Positions 1 through 9,000 of a stretch of DNA of 64,000 nucleotides are shown piece by piece. A program made the translations under genes and the position numbers. Each line of letters opens with the position of its first letter. The first letter of the stretch is position 1. Origin of the DNA: Symbiodinium natans (lineage: Eukaryota > Sar > Dinophyceae > Suessiales > Symbiodiniaceae); the NCBI GenBank assembly GCA_905221605.1, contig CAJNDS010002293.1, positions 451,126 through 515,125 on the forward strand. The letters run 5' to 3'. The notes beneath the pieces are model-generated. The model worked only from the letters and a program-made list of their open reading frames with translations, had not been told where the DNA came from and searched no databases.

Positions 1-11
1 GGAGATTTTTT

Positions 12-205
12 TAAACAGTCTGTGTCTGGGCTCCCGGGGCCGCAGGGATGAGGGGCAAGTGAGAAACAACTAAGACTGAATGCCTCGCGCAGCGGGGTTT
101 TGTCTTGTAAACAGTCTGGCGCCCTCGGGCCCCTGGGGGCCGGAGGGATAAGTGATCAGGGGCGAGTGGCAAACAGCGAAGACTAAGACTGAGATCCTCC
201 CTGGC
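12..205. repeat. Two-copy tandem repeat, about 98 bp
   Basis: Two diverged copies start with TAAACAGTCTG (near 13 and 108). Each then has a GC-rich centre (CGGG...GGGGCCG.AGGGAT) and a tail related to AAGACTAAGACTGA. They precede the low-complexity block. No coding signal is seen. Confidence 0.7.
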
Positions 206-210
206 CCGCG

Positions 211-748
211 CCCCCACAAAAATATATTTCCCAAAAATACATAGTTCCCCCCCAAAAAAATTAAAAATTCCCCAAAAAATGTTATTCCCCCCAAAATAAA
301 ATTCCCCTCAAAAATTATGGTTCCGAAAAAAACATAATTCCCCCCAACAAATGATAGTTCCCAAAAATATAGTTCCCCAAAGAAAGTTATAGTTCCCAAA
401 AAAGAATTATAGTTCCCCCCTAAAAAATATAGTTCCTAAAAGTTCGAACTCCCAAGATCTATAATTCATGATCCCGGACGTCGCGCCGCAAGATGGGCGC
501 GAACGAGCCCAAATCCAGGCTTTTAGGAACTATATTTTGTTTGGGGGGGAACTATAACTTTTTTGGGAACTATAACTTTTTTTGGGGAACTAGAATTTTT
601 TGGGGAACTATAACTTTTTTTTGGGGGGAAATATATATTTTTTTGGAATTATATTTTTTGAGGAATTATATTTTTTGGAATTATATTTTTGGGGGGAGGA
701 ACTATATATTTTTGGGAATTACATTTTGTGGGGGGTGGATTGTATTTG
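211..748. repeat. Inverted low-complexity minisatellite (C-rich arm 211-445, G-rich arm 521-748)
   Basis: The left arm is built from short units such as CCCCAAAAAATATAGTTCC. The right arm is built from the reverse-complement type GGAACTATAATTTTTTGGGG. The arms flank about 75 bases of ordinary GC-rich sequence, so the block is a very large imperfect palindrome. Unit length varies by a few bases from copy to copy. Open frames across it translate to monotonous aromatic and glycine repeats and are not genes. Confidence 0.8.
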
Positions 749-1067
749 TGGGTCCACCAAGTCCCCCAAATCCTCTCTTCTTATTTCTCCGGCCTCCGAC
801 CGTGACCCCAAAAAATCTCGGCTGCGCGGGGCAGATTCCCAGGCAAAGGGTCTGTCAGCCACCTCCTCAGCCCCTCATCGGGGGCAGGGTCAGGGAAACA
901 TCTCGTTTAGACTCGGGCAAGCATCCGAGTTAAGACTTGAGTGCGCATCGCGAGCTAGGTCTGGCCCGACCCTCCGGAGAGCTTCTCGTGCATTTAGGGG
1001 CCCCGGCAAAATGCATCGATTTTTTTGGTCTTCATCCTTGTGAAAACGTGTTACGCTTGCCATGCTT

Positions 1068-2055
1068 CTTTTTTGGGGGGGCCGGCCGGAATGCATATTT
1101 CGCCCGCTCCTAAATGCACGGAGGCGACCCGGGTAAGGGGGTGCCGCGGCAGGTTGGGCCCGTGCATGTGACGACGGGGGCCTGCGGTGCTCGCCCGGGT
1201 CGGCCCGGTGCATTTTAGAGCGGCCGAAAAATGTTGTTGCGGCCTGCTGCCCGCGTCCGCCCAGCTTGAAAGCCTCCAAACAGCCTTTTTTTGGGGGGGC
1301 CGCCTGCAATGCATATTTCGGCCGCTCTAAAATGCACGGAGGCTACCCGGGCACGCGGGCGCCGCGCGCAGCGGGGGCGGTGGCGGTTGCCGGGTCGGCC
1401 CTTTGCATTTTAGAGCGGGCGGCCACGGTGGTTGCCCGGGTCGGCCCCGTGCATTTTAGAGCGACCGAAAAATGCATTTGCGGGCCGCTGCCCCGACTGC
1501 CCAGACCAAAAAGCCTCTAAACAATGTGCGATGCTTCTTTTTGGGGGGGGCTGCCCGCAATGCATTTTTCGGCCGCTCTAAAATGCACGGAGGCGACCCG
1601 GGCACGCGGGCGCCGCGCCTCACATGCGCGAAGGCTGCCACGAGGGCTGCGGGGGCCGTCCCGGCACGCTCCGAATGCATTTTCCCGCGCGTCCTAAAGG
1701 CATTTTCCCGCGCGTCCTAAATGCACGGGGGCTGCGAGGTAGGGTTTAGGGTTTAGGGTCTAGGGTAAGGGTTTAGGGTTTATGGTTAAGGGCTGCTGGG
1801 CTATGGCGACCATTCTCAGAGGGCCATTCCCGCAATGAGCAAAAGGCTTTCCTCCAGCACACGGCACGCTCCTAATGCATTTTCCCGCGCGTCCTAAATG
1901 CATTTTCCCGCGCGTCCTAAATGCACGGGGGCTGCAGCAGGGTAGGGTTTACGAGGGCTGCGGGGGTCGGCCTGGCACGCTCCAAATGCATTTTCTCGCG
2001 CGTCCCAAATGCATTTTCCCGCGCGTCCTAAATGCACGGGGGCTGCGGGGTAGGG
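1068..2055. repeat. GC-rich repeat family with AATGCAT...TTTTAGAGCGGCC core, in both orientations
   Basis: The core joins a G-run, AATGCAT, a TTTCGGCCGCTCTAAAATGCA element and ACGGAGGCGACCCGGG. Forward copies lie near 1070, 1288 and 1541. Reverse-complement copies lie near 1197, 1397 and 1437. A shorter derivative with CATTTTCCCGCGCGTCC repeats near 1674, 1868 and 1979. The mixed orientation makes several potential hairpins. Frames across the block have no recognisable domain and are explained by the repeats. Confidence 0.75.
1737..1790 (+). repeat. Degenerate interstitial telomeric tract (TTTAGGG)
   Basis: Several TTTAGGG-like heptamers with single-base variants read on the plus strand, inside the GC-rich repeat family. 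Confidence 0.8.
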
Positions 2056-2063
2056 TTTGCTAA

Positions 2064-2117
2064 TACGTCACTTTTGGGTTAGCATACGTCACTTTTGGGT
2101 TAGCAGGCCTTATAAAG
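2064..2117 (+). promoter_or_regulatory. Perfect 21-bp direct repeat with TACGTCA, then a TATA-like box
   Basis: Two adjacent identical 21-bp copies (2064-2084, 2085-2105) each begin TACGTCAC and end GGGTTAGCA. TTATAAAG follows at 2110-2117. ACGTCA is a known bZIP-type core, and its spacing to the TATA-like box looks promoter-like. No gene can be assigned downstream, and dinoflagellate promoters usually lack TATA boxes, so this may be only a short duplication. Confidence 0.25.
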
Positions 2118-2373
2118 GTTATAACCACCTTAAAAGTTAAGATAAGTTTTGAAAAGTTAGCCAACAAAGTTAGAAAAAGTTAGAAAATGTTAGCTTTTCT
2201 GAGGAAGGGGAAGATCCAAAAACAAAGAAACTAATTTTAGAGCTGCGCTATACCTGCACCAGCGAAGTTGGTGTCCCTTTGGTTTGTCCCGAACTCTTTC
2301 TCATTTATGTTTCTGCAATTTACTTGAACCTCTTTTGTATCCATAGGTTCAATTTACTTAAAGCTCCACAGAC

Positions 2374-2526
2374 CCTAAACCTAAACCCTAATTAAACCCT
2401 AAACCCCAAACCCTGAACCCTAAACCCTAAAACCTAAACCCTAAATCTTCAACCCTAAACCCTAAGCCTAAACCCTAAATCCTAAACCCTCTAAACCATA
2501 AGCCCTAAAACCCTAAACCCTAAATT
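2374..2526 (-). repeat. Degenerate interstitial telomeric tract (CCCTAAA on plus)
   Basis: About twenty CCCTAAA-like heptamers, many with one substitution or indel, run up to the left arm of the inverted repeat at 2525. Confidence 0.85.
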
Positions 2527-2609
2527 TGGTGGCCCCGAAACCAAAAACAGCTGCACATTAAATACAACTTATTTGACTTGCAGCTGTTTTTGGTTTCGGG
2601 GCCACCAAA
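2525..2609. repeat. Perfect 31-bp inverted repeat with 23-nt loop
   Basis: The left arm (2525-2555) starts TTTGGTGGCCCCGAAACC and ends CAGCTGCA. The right arm (2579-2609) is its exact reverse complement. The loop (2556-2578) is AT-rich. The arms contain no telomeric motif although the flanks do. It could be a folded RNA, a tiny palindromic mobile remnant or a replication-generated palindrome. No target duplication was identified. Confidence 0.9.
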
Positions 2610-2727
2610 AAATGTTGGGGACAGCGCCTGCGGGTGGGAATCAACGTTATATAACCATATTTGAGACGATCTAGAAGCTGAAGGACGACCCCATGCGACA
2701 TCTACTGCAAGCTTAAGGCATGGTAAA

Positions 2728-3320
2728 CCCTAAACCCTAGCCCTAAACTTAAAGCCCAAGCCCTAGACCCTAAACCCAAAACCTTAAACCCCGCAATCAA
2801 GCCCGACTACTCGAAATCCCACACCGCGAAAATTCAGAACAACTCGGAATTTTCAGAATTTTTCGTGGTCCTAGTACTAAATATAAGAGGACAAAATTCA
2901 GAAAATTCTGAATTTTTCTGAATTTTTTGAATTCTGAACGGGTTGATTTTCTTACGAGTTTCGGCCTTAACCTTGTATTATTGCAGGGTAGAGTGGCCGC
3001 AATGAGGCCTGAAACCCTCAAACCCTAAACTTTGGCTCGTAGGGTTGGGGGTTGATGGGGGGTTGGGGGTTGAGGCTTCTCTGGGTTCGGGGTTGATGGG
3101 GTTAATAGGGTTCTCCTCTTGACGGGGTTGTGGGTTGAGGCTTAGGGTTGAGGGCTGAGTTGGGGCGGGCTGTGAGCCTCATTCCAGTCAACCCTAAACC
3201 CTAATCCTAAACCCTGAATTCGTAACTGTAAACCCTATACCCTCAACTCTCCATCAAGCTTCACCCCCCAACCCTAAATCCTTAACAGCAGCCCTAAATC
3301 CCAAGCCCAAAACCCCTAGA
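2728..3320. repeat. Degenerate telomere-like sequence on both strands with an AT-rich palindromic core
   Basis: CCCTAAA variants occupy about 2728-2792 and 3180-3310. GGGTT-rich variants occupy about 3040-3170. Between them, 2815-2945 holds repeated GAATTTTTCAGAA-type sequence, including the near-palindrome TTCAGAAAATTCTGAA. No gene is seen. Confidence 0.7.
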
Positions 3321-3375
3321 AACCACTATTCCTCAAACGAACGAAGTAAACTGAATCGCCAAAGCTTCGGCTAAC

Positions 3376-3528
3376 GATGCCAAACGAAAGAAACGAAGCT
3401 TCTATGCCATATCAGACATATTGTGATCGATGCCAAACGAAAGAAACGAGCTTCTATGCCATATCTGACAGATATATTGAATGCCAAACGAAGGAAACGA
3501 AGCTTCTATGCTATATCCTCAAACATAT
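3376..3528. repeat. Three-copy tandem repeat, about 52 bp
   Basis: Copies begin ATGCCAAACGAAAGAAACGA near 3378, 3430 and 3481. They continue through GCTTCTATGCCATATC, with small indels between copies. Confidence 0.85.
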
Positions 3529-3795
3529 GAAAACAAAAAACACCAAAATGTGAGGAAAATGTTAGGAAAAGTTGGATAAGTTAGTAAAAAACTTCAAAAA
3601 CTTGACATAACTTAGCAACTTATGTAACATTTCTTAACCTCTTCCCAACTTCCACAGACTTAGGCCACTCTTAGGTAGCTTAGGCAGGACTTAGACCCTA
3701 CTTGTACATAGGTTAGTAAGTCCGTCCTGCTAAGCCAAAACAGACGTATTCGTGGGGTTTGGGGTCTAGGCGCCGCAGCAGCGGGGGCGGCGGCG

Positions 3796-3912
3796 GTTGC
3801 CCGGGTCGGCCCCGTGCGTTCTACAGCGGGGGGGCGGCGGTGCTTGCCCGGGTCGGCCCCGTGCATTTTAGAGCGGCCGAAAAATGCATTGCGGGCACCC
3901 CCCAAAAAAGAA
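3796..3912 (-). repeat. Distant reverse-orientation copy of the GC-rich AATGCAT/TTTTAGAGCGGCC family
   Basis: GTGCATTTTAGAGCGGCC, GAAAAATGCAT and a C-run followed by AAAAAAGAAGCATCG match the reverse copies at 1197-1478. It lies about 2 kb from the main cluster. Confidence 0.8.
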
Positions 3913-3952
3913 GCATCGCACGCGCAACGCGTGTCACACGCGCGCTATGCTC

Positions 3953-4280
3953 GCGGGCATCTCTGGCCATTCCACACAGACGTTATCATCATGCGGGCAG
4001 GGATGCTGTGGCCATTCACGTGCACTGGTCACAGAGACGTAAATATCATCGCGCGGGCACGGATGCTCTGGCCATTCGCACGCACTGGTTACAGACGTTA
4101 TCATCGTCACGCAGGTCACACATCGTGCGGGCATGGATGCTCTGGCCATTCGCGGCAATGCGTTATCATCGCGCGGGCATGGATGCTCTGGCCATTCGCG
4201 CGCACTGGTCTCTTGCGGACATGGACGATCTGGCCATTCGTGCGGGCATGGAAGCTCTGGCCATTCGCACGCGCTGGTCA
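3953..4280. repeat. Minisatellite around GGATGCTCTGGCCATTCGC
   Basis: At least six diverged units repeat GCGGGCATGGATGCTCTGGC plus CATTCGCACGCACTGGT and TTATCATCGC, with spacing of about 45-65 bp. One further fragment lies at about 4953-4978. Translations are periodic (SAREWPEHPC-like on the minus strand) because of the repeat. Confidence 0.85.
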
Positions 4281-4369
4281 CAAAAACACACTCGTTCCTT
4301 GACTGCCGACACGTTTTCCTCTGTTTTTCCATGTTTGGGAGCATTTAGGCTGTGCTTGAAGCTTATAGC

Positions 4370-4878
4370 CTAAAGCGTGAAGCATTTTAGAAGAAGTGTT
4401 TGTAGAGCCACGGTGTGACCGTTTGGCTCAAGACCAGGTGCCACACCACCAGCCTCTTGCAGGAGGCGGGACGCTCTTACTGGCACTCTGTCATTGCCTG
4501 TGCGCGTTCGCACCTTTTTTCTGCCGCTTGCTTTCTTGTCAACCCAAAAGAGTCCACTTTTTTTGACAAAGCTTCGATTGCGTTCTCTTGTCTTTAATTT
4601 TTCAAAATGGCCAAACAGAAGTTCAAGAACACTGAAATTTGACAGAAGATTGAGCGGAAGAAACTTTCTTTCAGGCTGGATGCCTTTAATTCTTTGTTTT
4701 TCGATTTTGGTTGCGTGTTGCAATTCTTCCCTGGATTCAGCACCATTCAACCAATTTTCAAACTTTCTGAAGTCTTTGAAAATATTGAAAAAAACCCTTA
4801 AATTCAACACTTGATCAGTTAAATTTGTTAAAATTTGCTCTGGTGTCTTGCTTGCTTCGCTTGCACTTATTCACATTC
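4370..4878 (-). other. Unidentified open frame without ATG
   Basis: A minus-strand frame stays open for about 165 codons. It is lysine-rich, with an amphipathic stretch (FFNIFKDFRKFENWL) and a basic stretch (KKASGRKKVRTR). Unlike its surroundings it contains no telomeric or minisatellite motif, and its composition looks gene-like. There is no ATG in the frame and no recognised domain. It may be an exon or gene remnant, or chance. Confidence 0.25.
4411..4432 (+). other. Spliced-leader-like 3' end (weak)
   Basis: TTTGGCTCAAG (4422-4432) is identical to the last 11 nt of the conserved dinoflagellate spliced leader, but the upstream half does not match well. Such relics mark retroposed mRNAs in dinoflagellates. 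At this length chance remains possible. Confidence 0.25.
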
Positions 4879-4952
4879 TGGTCACTTTGCAATTTTCAAG
4901 TGGTTTGGCTGGGCGTCGCGCGCAACCTTCTTAACAATCAACTTGTCTCGAG

Positions 4953-5035
4953 ACGTGCGGGCACGGATGCTCTGGCCAAACCCTAAACCCCAAACCCTAC
5001 ACCCTAAAAAGCCCTGAAACTCCAAAAGGCCCCCC
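4953..5035. repeat. Minisatellite fragment and short CCCTAAA tract
   Basis: One copy of the GGATGCTCTGGCC unit is followed directly by degenerate CCCTAAA heptamers. Nothing else is seen. Confidence 0.7.
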
Positions 5036-5037
5036 CT

Positions 5038-5145
5038 AAGCCAAATAGCTCGCGCCTTCAGAGTGTTTGGGGCAGTGTGGCTCGCGCCTTAAGATTGTTT
5101 GGGGCAGTGCGACCAAATAGCTCGCGCCTTCAGGGTGTTTGGGGG
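5038..5145. repeat. Tandem repeat of AGCTCGCGCCTT...TTTGGGGCAGTG, the empty-site family of the retrotransposon
   Basis: Units of AGCTCGCGCCTTCAG plus GTGTTTGGGGCAGTG, some with CGACCAAAT, repeat three to four times. The reverse complement of this sequence flanks the copia element on both sides. These copies therefore show the uninterrupted target. Confidence 0.85.
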
Positions 5146-5279
5146 GGTGGGTCAAAAAACATCCCGTGGGGGGGGTCGAGTCGAGTTCCCTATCTGGTAT
5201 GCGCACTTGAGTCTTAACGCGGCGCTGCGCACGCCTCTCTCCAGTGGTTTGTTCTTTGGTTGCTAAGTCTTTTCGATCC

Positions 5280-5580
5280 GCGATCGGGTTTTTTTTTTTT
5301 TTGCTTGGCTTTAATTCAACGTTCGGCCGTTTAGGGTTTAGGGGTTCGGGTGTTTTAGGGCCTAGAGCCTTTTAGGGTTTAGGATTTTGTAGGGTCTAGG
5401 GCCTTAGGGCTTTAGGCTTTGGGTTTTAGAACTCTAGAGCTTTAGGGTCAGGGTCTTTTAGGTGTTCAGGGCTTTTCGGTGTTTCGGAGGTTTAGGGCTT
5501 TTTGGGGTTAGGGTTGTGCACAAATTTAGGGCTTTTAGGGCGTTTCAAGGCTTAGGGCTTTTCATGATCAGGGTCTTTTT
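5280..5580 (+). repeat. Poly-T run and degenerate TTTAGGG sequence
   Basis: After a T-run at about 5288-5301, the stretch is made of heavily mutated TTTAGGG and TTTAGGGCTT units on the plus strand. No gene is seen. Confidence 0.75.
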
Positions 5581-5614
5581 GGTCGCACTGCCCCAAAACA
5601 ATCTTAGGCGCGAG

Positions 5615-5619
5615 CTATT
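5615..5619. other. Target-site duplication CTATT, left
   Basis: CTATT lies immediately before the first LTR base. It is repeated at 14071-14075 immediately after the second LTR. Five bases is the usual length for copia integrases. Confidence 0.9.
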
Positions 5620-5838
5620 TGTAGAAATCCAAGAACTGTGCGTCATCCTGTGAGGGTGCGACACGGTGAGTTTTGTAGTTTTGTGTGCATTGTGCATAGC
5701 TTGGAGTCTGCTCAGCTTTTGTAGTTTTCCCAGTAGCCTGAGCATGATTTAGTGATGCTGGAGCTTGCTTGGTTTGAACTTGTAAGAGTTTGTTTTGGTT
5801 GATCCTTGGTGCCTTGTTTGGCATCTTGGGTTTTAACG
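5620..5838 (+). repeat. 5' LTR (219 bp, internally deleted)
   Basis: It starts TGTAGAAATCC and ends TTTTAACG, abutting the primer site. Alignment with the 3' LTR is close over both ends, but the middle 177 bp present there is missing after GATGCTGGA. It lacks the spliced-leader-like sequence found in the longer LTR. Confidence 0.92.
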
Positions 5839-5854
5839 TGGTAGCGGAGCGTGG
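5839..5854 (+). other. Primer-binding site, initiator tRNA-Met type
   Basis: TGGTAGCGGAGCGTGG follows the LTR without a gap. It matches the complement of the eukaryotic initiator tRNA-Met 3' end (TGGTAGCAGAGGATGG) at 13 of 16 positions, including the first seven. This is the common copia primer. Confidence 0.8.
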
Positions 5855-6092
5855 AGCTCTGTTGCAGAGAAAGAAAGTGAGCCCAATACGTTGACTTGGT
5901 GTGTGCTTGAGTTGTGTTGGTATGGAGGGCCGTGGAAGGCGTCGTACTACAACATAGGCGAGGGTGAGGCCGGAATGCTTCGTGAGAGGCAGACGAGTGG
6001 CCGAACCTCCCTATGAGAGACCCGCAGGGTACAGACACTCCTCAGTTCCACCAAGGAATGCTGTTGTTGGTAGTGGAGTTGCTTTCAGCCCG

Positions 6093-9000
6093 ATGTCGAA
6101 CTTGTCGGGTGCTGTGCATCCCACTGGAAGCCCGGTGGTTGGTTCTCCGACTGCCATGGGCACCCCCATACCGGCAATGGTTTCGCCCATGTCGCCACCA
6201 GGTTTGGTGCCACCACAGCCTACAGCAGTGGACCCCGTCGCCGTGCAGGCAGCCCTGGGATCCCAGCTTCTGGTCCAGACAGTTCAGCAGCAACAGCAGC
6301 AGATATCTCAAATGATGTCGCTGGTGCAGCAGCTAGTTCAGGATCGGGCAAGTGCTGAGAAGAAAGGCAAGGGCACTGGTAGCTTGAGCAGCATCAGTGA
6401 CAGTGTGGACCATGCCATGGAGGTTGATGATGGGAACGGCGCTCCTATCAGGAATCCGAAGGCAGATTCATATGTGCCAAAGTTGCCCATGTTGGATGGT
6501 GGACGCATGAACAAGGGTCGGCGTGCCGAGATCGAAGCATGGGTTGAGTATCTTGAAGTGTTTTTGCCTTGGATCGCCCTGTTCGATGATAGGATACCGT
6601 CAGAAGTGCAAGCTTGTTTTGCGAAAGACAAGCCAATCCTGAACAAGGACTTGGCCAAAGGAGAGAGCATCCGGAGTACCAGAGTGTTCCTTTACCTTCG
6701 GCAGTCTTTTGCGAGTTTTCCCCGTGGGCTTGACATCTTGAAGCAAGTTGAGCGTGAGCAGCTTGGTGTTCCGGCAGGCTATGAGGCATTGAGACGCTTG
6801 CATCAGGATCTGTCGGTCTGTTCGAGGATAGAAGCCTCGACCTTGCGAGAAGAGATGTTGAGGTACCAACCCCCTGCCTCCACGAAGGATCGTCCTTTGG
6901 AAGTGTTTCGCAGCGTGCAAGTTGAGCTTGCAAAGTATGGTCGGCTTGTTGCTGCGTTCCCAGACCTTGCGTTGAGTGAAGCGGATCAGAGCATGATTGT
7001 GTTGAAGGGTCTTGATGCAGATGTGAAGAGATACATCTTGTTGCGTGCGAAGATTGATTCCATGGTTGAGCTTGAGACTGCGATCAAGTTCTATGATGCA
7101 AACATCAAGATACTTACCTTCGCCGATTCCGGTCGAGGCCGAGATCGCAAGAACAACAGCGACATAGCGAATCCGCTGAACTTCAAGGGTGATGGGAAAG
7201 GAAAGGACAAGGGGAAGGATAAGGGGAAGGACAAAGGAAAGGACAAGGGAAAGGACAAAGGTAAGGACAAAAGTCGCTCTGGGAAGGACAAGCATGACAA
7301 GAAAGGAGACAAGGGTGGAAAAGGAAACCATACGCAAGACCATGGAAAGGGGAGCGGCGGTAGCTCAGGGAGTGATTCTAAGCGCGACAAGGAGAAGCAT
7401 GCCAATGTCAAGTGCTATAGCTGCAATGAGTTGGGGCATTATGCGAACAAGTGTCCTAAGAAAGCAGCCAAGGGCGTTGCGGCGGCAGCGACGCTTCTGG
7501 AACCGCAGTTAGCGGCGTTGACGTTGGAAGACCCTCAAGTGTTTGCGGTGGCGCTTGGTTGCGAGTTCTTTGATATTGCCCAGGGAGATTCGGACCATGA
7601 GTCGAGCTTGAGCGATGGTGATTGGGAAGCCTTTGGGAGATCTTGGTTGCTGGATGATTCCGAGCCCCACGTTGAGCTTGAGAAGGCCCCAGTCGAGCTT
7701 GGAACGTCGCAGCTTGAGAGCCTAGAGACCCTTGTTGAGCTTGAGAAGGCCCCAGTTGAGCTTGGAACGTCGCAGCTTGAGAGCCTAGAGACCCCCGTTG
7801 AGCTTGAGAAGGCCCCGTTGACGCTTGGTGAGCATGGCTTGAGTGAATTTTATTTTCATGACATAAGCATGGCAACCCCACATATGTCCCATGGTAGCAG
7901 TTCCGAAGCCATGGACTGGTGGTTGCTGGACTCCGGAGCGTCGACGCACCTGATCAGCGAGGAGACACTGCAGCATGTGCAAGTGCTGAGCCTGAGTGAG
8001 CATGTTGGTAGGGACTGCGTGACTGCCACAGGTGCTTCCATAGGGGTTCAGAAGAGTGCTGTGGTTCGTGTCTTGTTTGTCGTTGAGAGATCCAGCCCTG
8101 TCGTTGTGGAGTTTGAAGCCCTGGTTGCACCTGTGCGATTTAACCTGCTGAGCCTAGGACGACTCCTGAATAGGAACTGGTCAGTTTCCTTTGCCCCCCA
8201 TCTCCACGTGCAAGCCGGAAATTTTAAATTTAAGGCAGTGTGGTCCAACAACTGTTGCTGGTTGCAGAGTCATGCGGTGGCACGGGCCTGTTTGGTTTCT
8301 CAAGAGCAGAGTGCAACGCAGCAGATTGCAGCCCGCTCGTGTACTATTAATTCGACAGCCCGTGAAGATGGCCTCCTCCAGCGAGAGCGAAGTGGAGTGG
8401 CGCATGCAGGGAAGAGACAAGGGGAAGCTGGTCCGAAAGGTGATCTCGACCCAGGCAGCCTCAGTGTCGGTGATCGACGAGGACTTCGAGGAGAGCACCC
8501 GACTGGCCACTGCAACGTCCACGGAGACAGAGGGGGCGATCCTTCTGAAGCCCGCGGATGCAGAGGCAACGGTGGTGTTGAAGCCGAGCGAGGTCGAAAG
8601 CGCCTCCTCATCCAAGACCCCGGCCCAGAAGACCCCGGTCCAGAAGCCCATGCCGAAGAAGCGATCCGACCTGAACCGCTTCCGCCACGAGAAGAAAGGC
8701 CCGGAGAGAAGGACGCTGGAGGAGCACCTCAAAGAGCATTTCCTGCAGTGCCTGGACAAGAAGGCCCCCTACACCGTGACCACCGTCTCCGAGATCATCA
8801 AAGAGAAGGCAAAGCCCCCGAGCCCACCGAGGAAGGAAGCCGACTATCCGGCTTACCCGGAGAGATTGCCTACCCCTCCGCGGGTCCCGCCAAGGCGACG
8901 CTTGCCCACGCCTCCAAGGAATCCTACATCACCGAAGGCCAGCGCATCACGGACACCGACTACGCCGCCAAAGACCTCGCCATTGCCGCCACCACCAACG

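Noticed and set aside
493-1043. Aromatic/glycine-rich frames in the low-complexity block
   Set aside because: They are direct translations of the GGAACTATATTTTTTGGG units.
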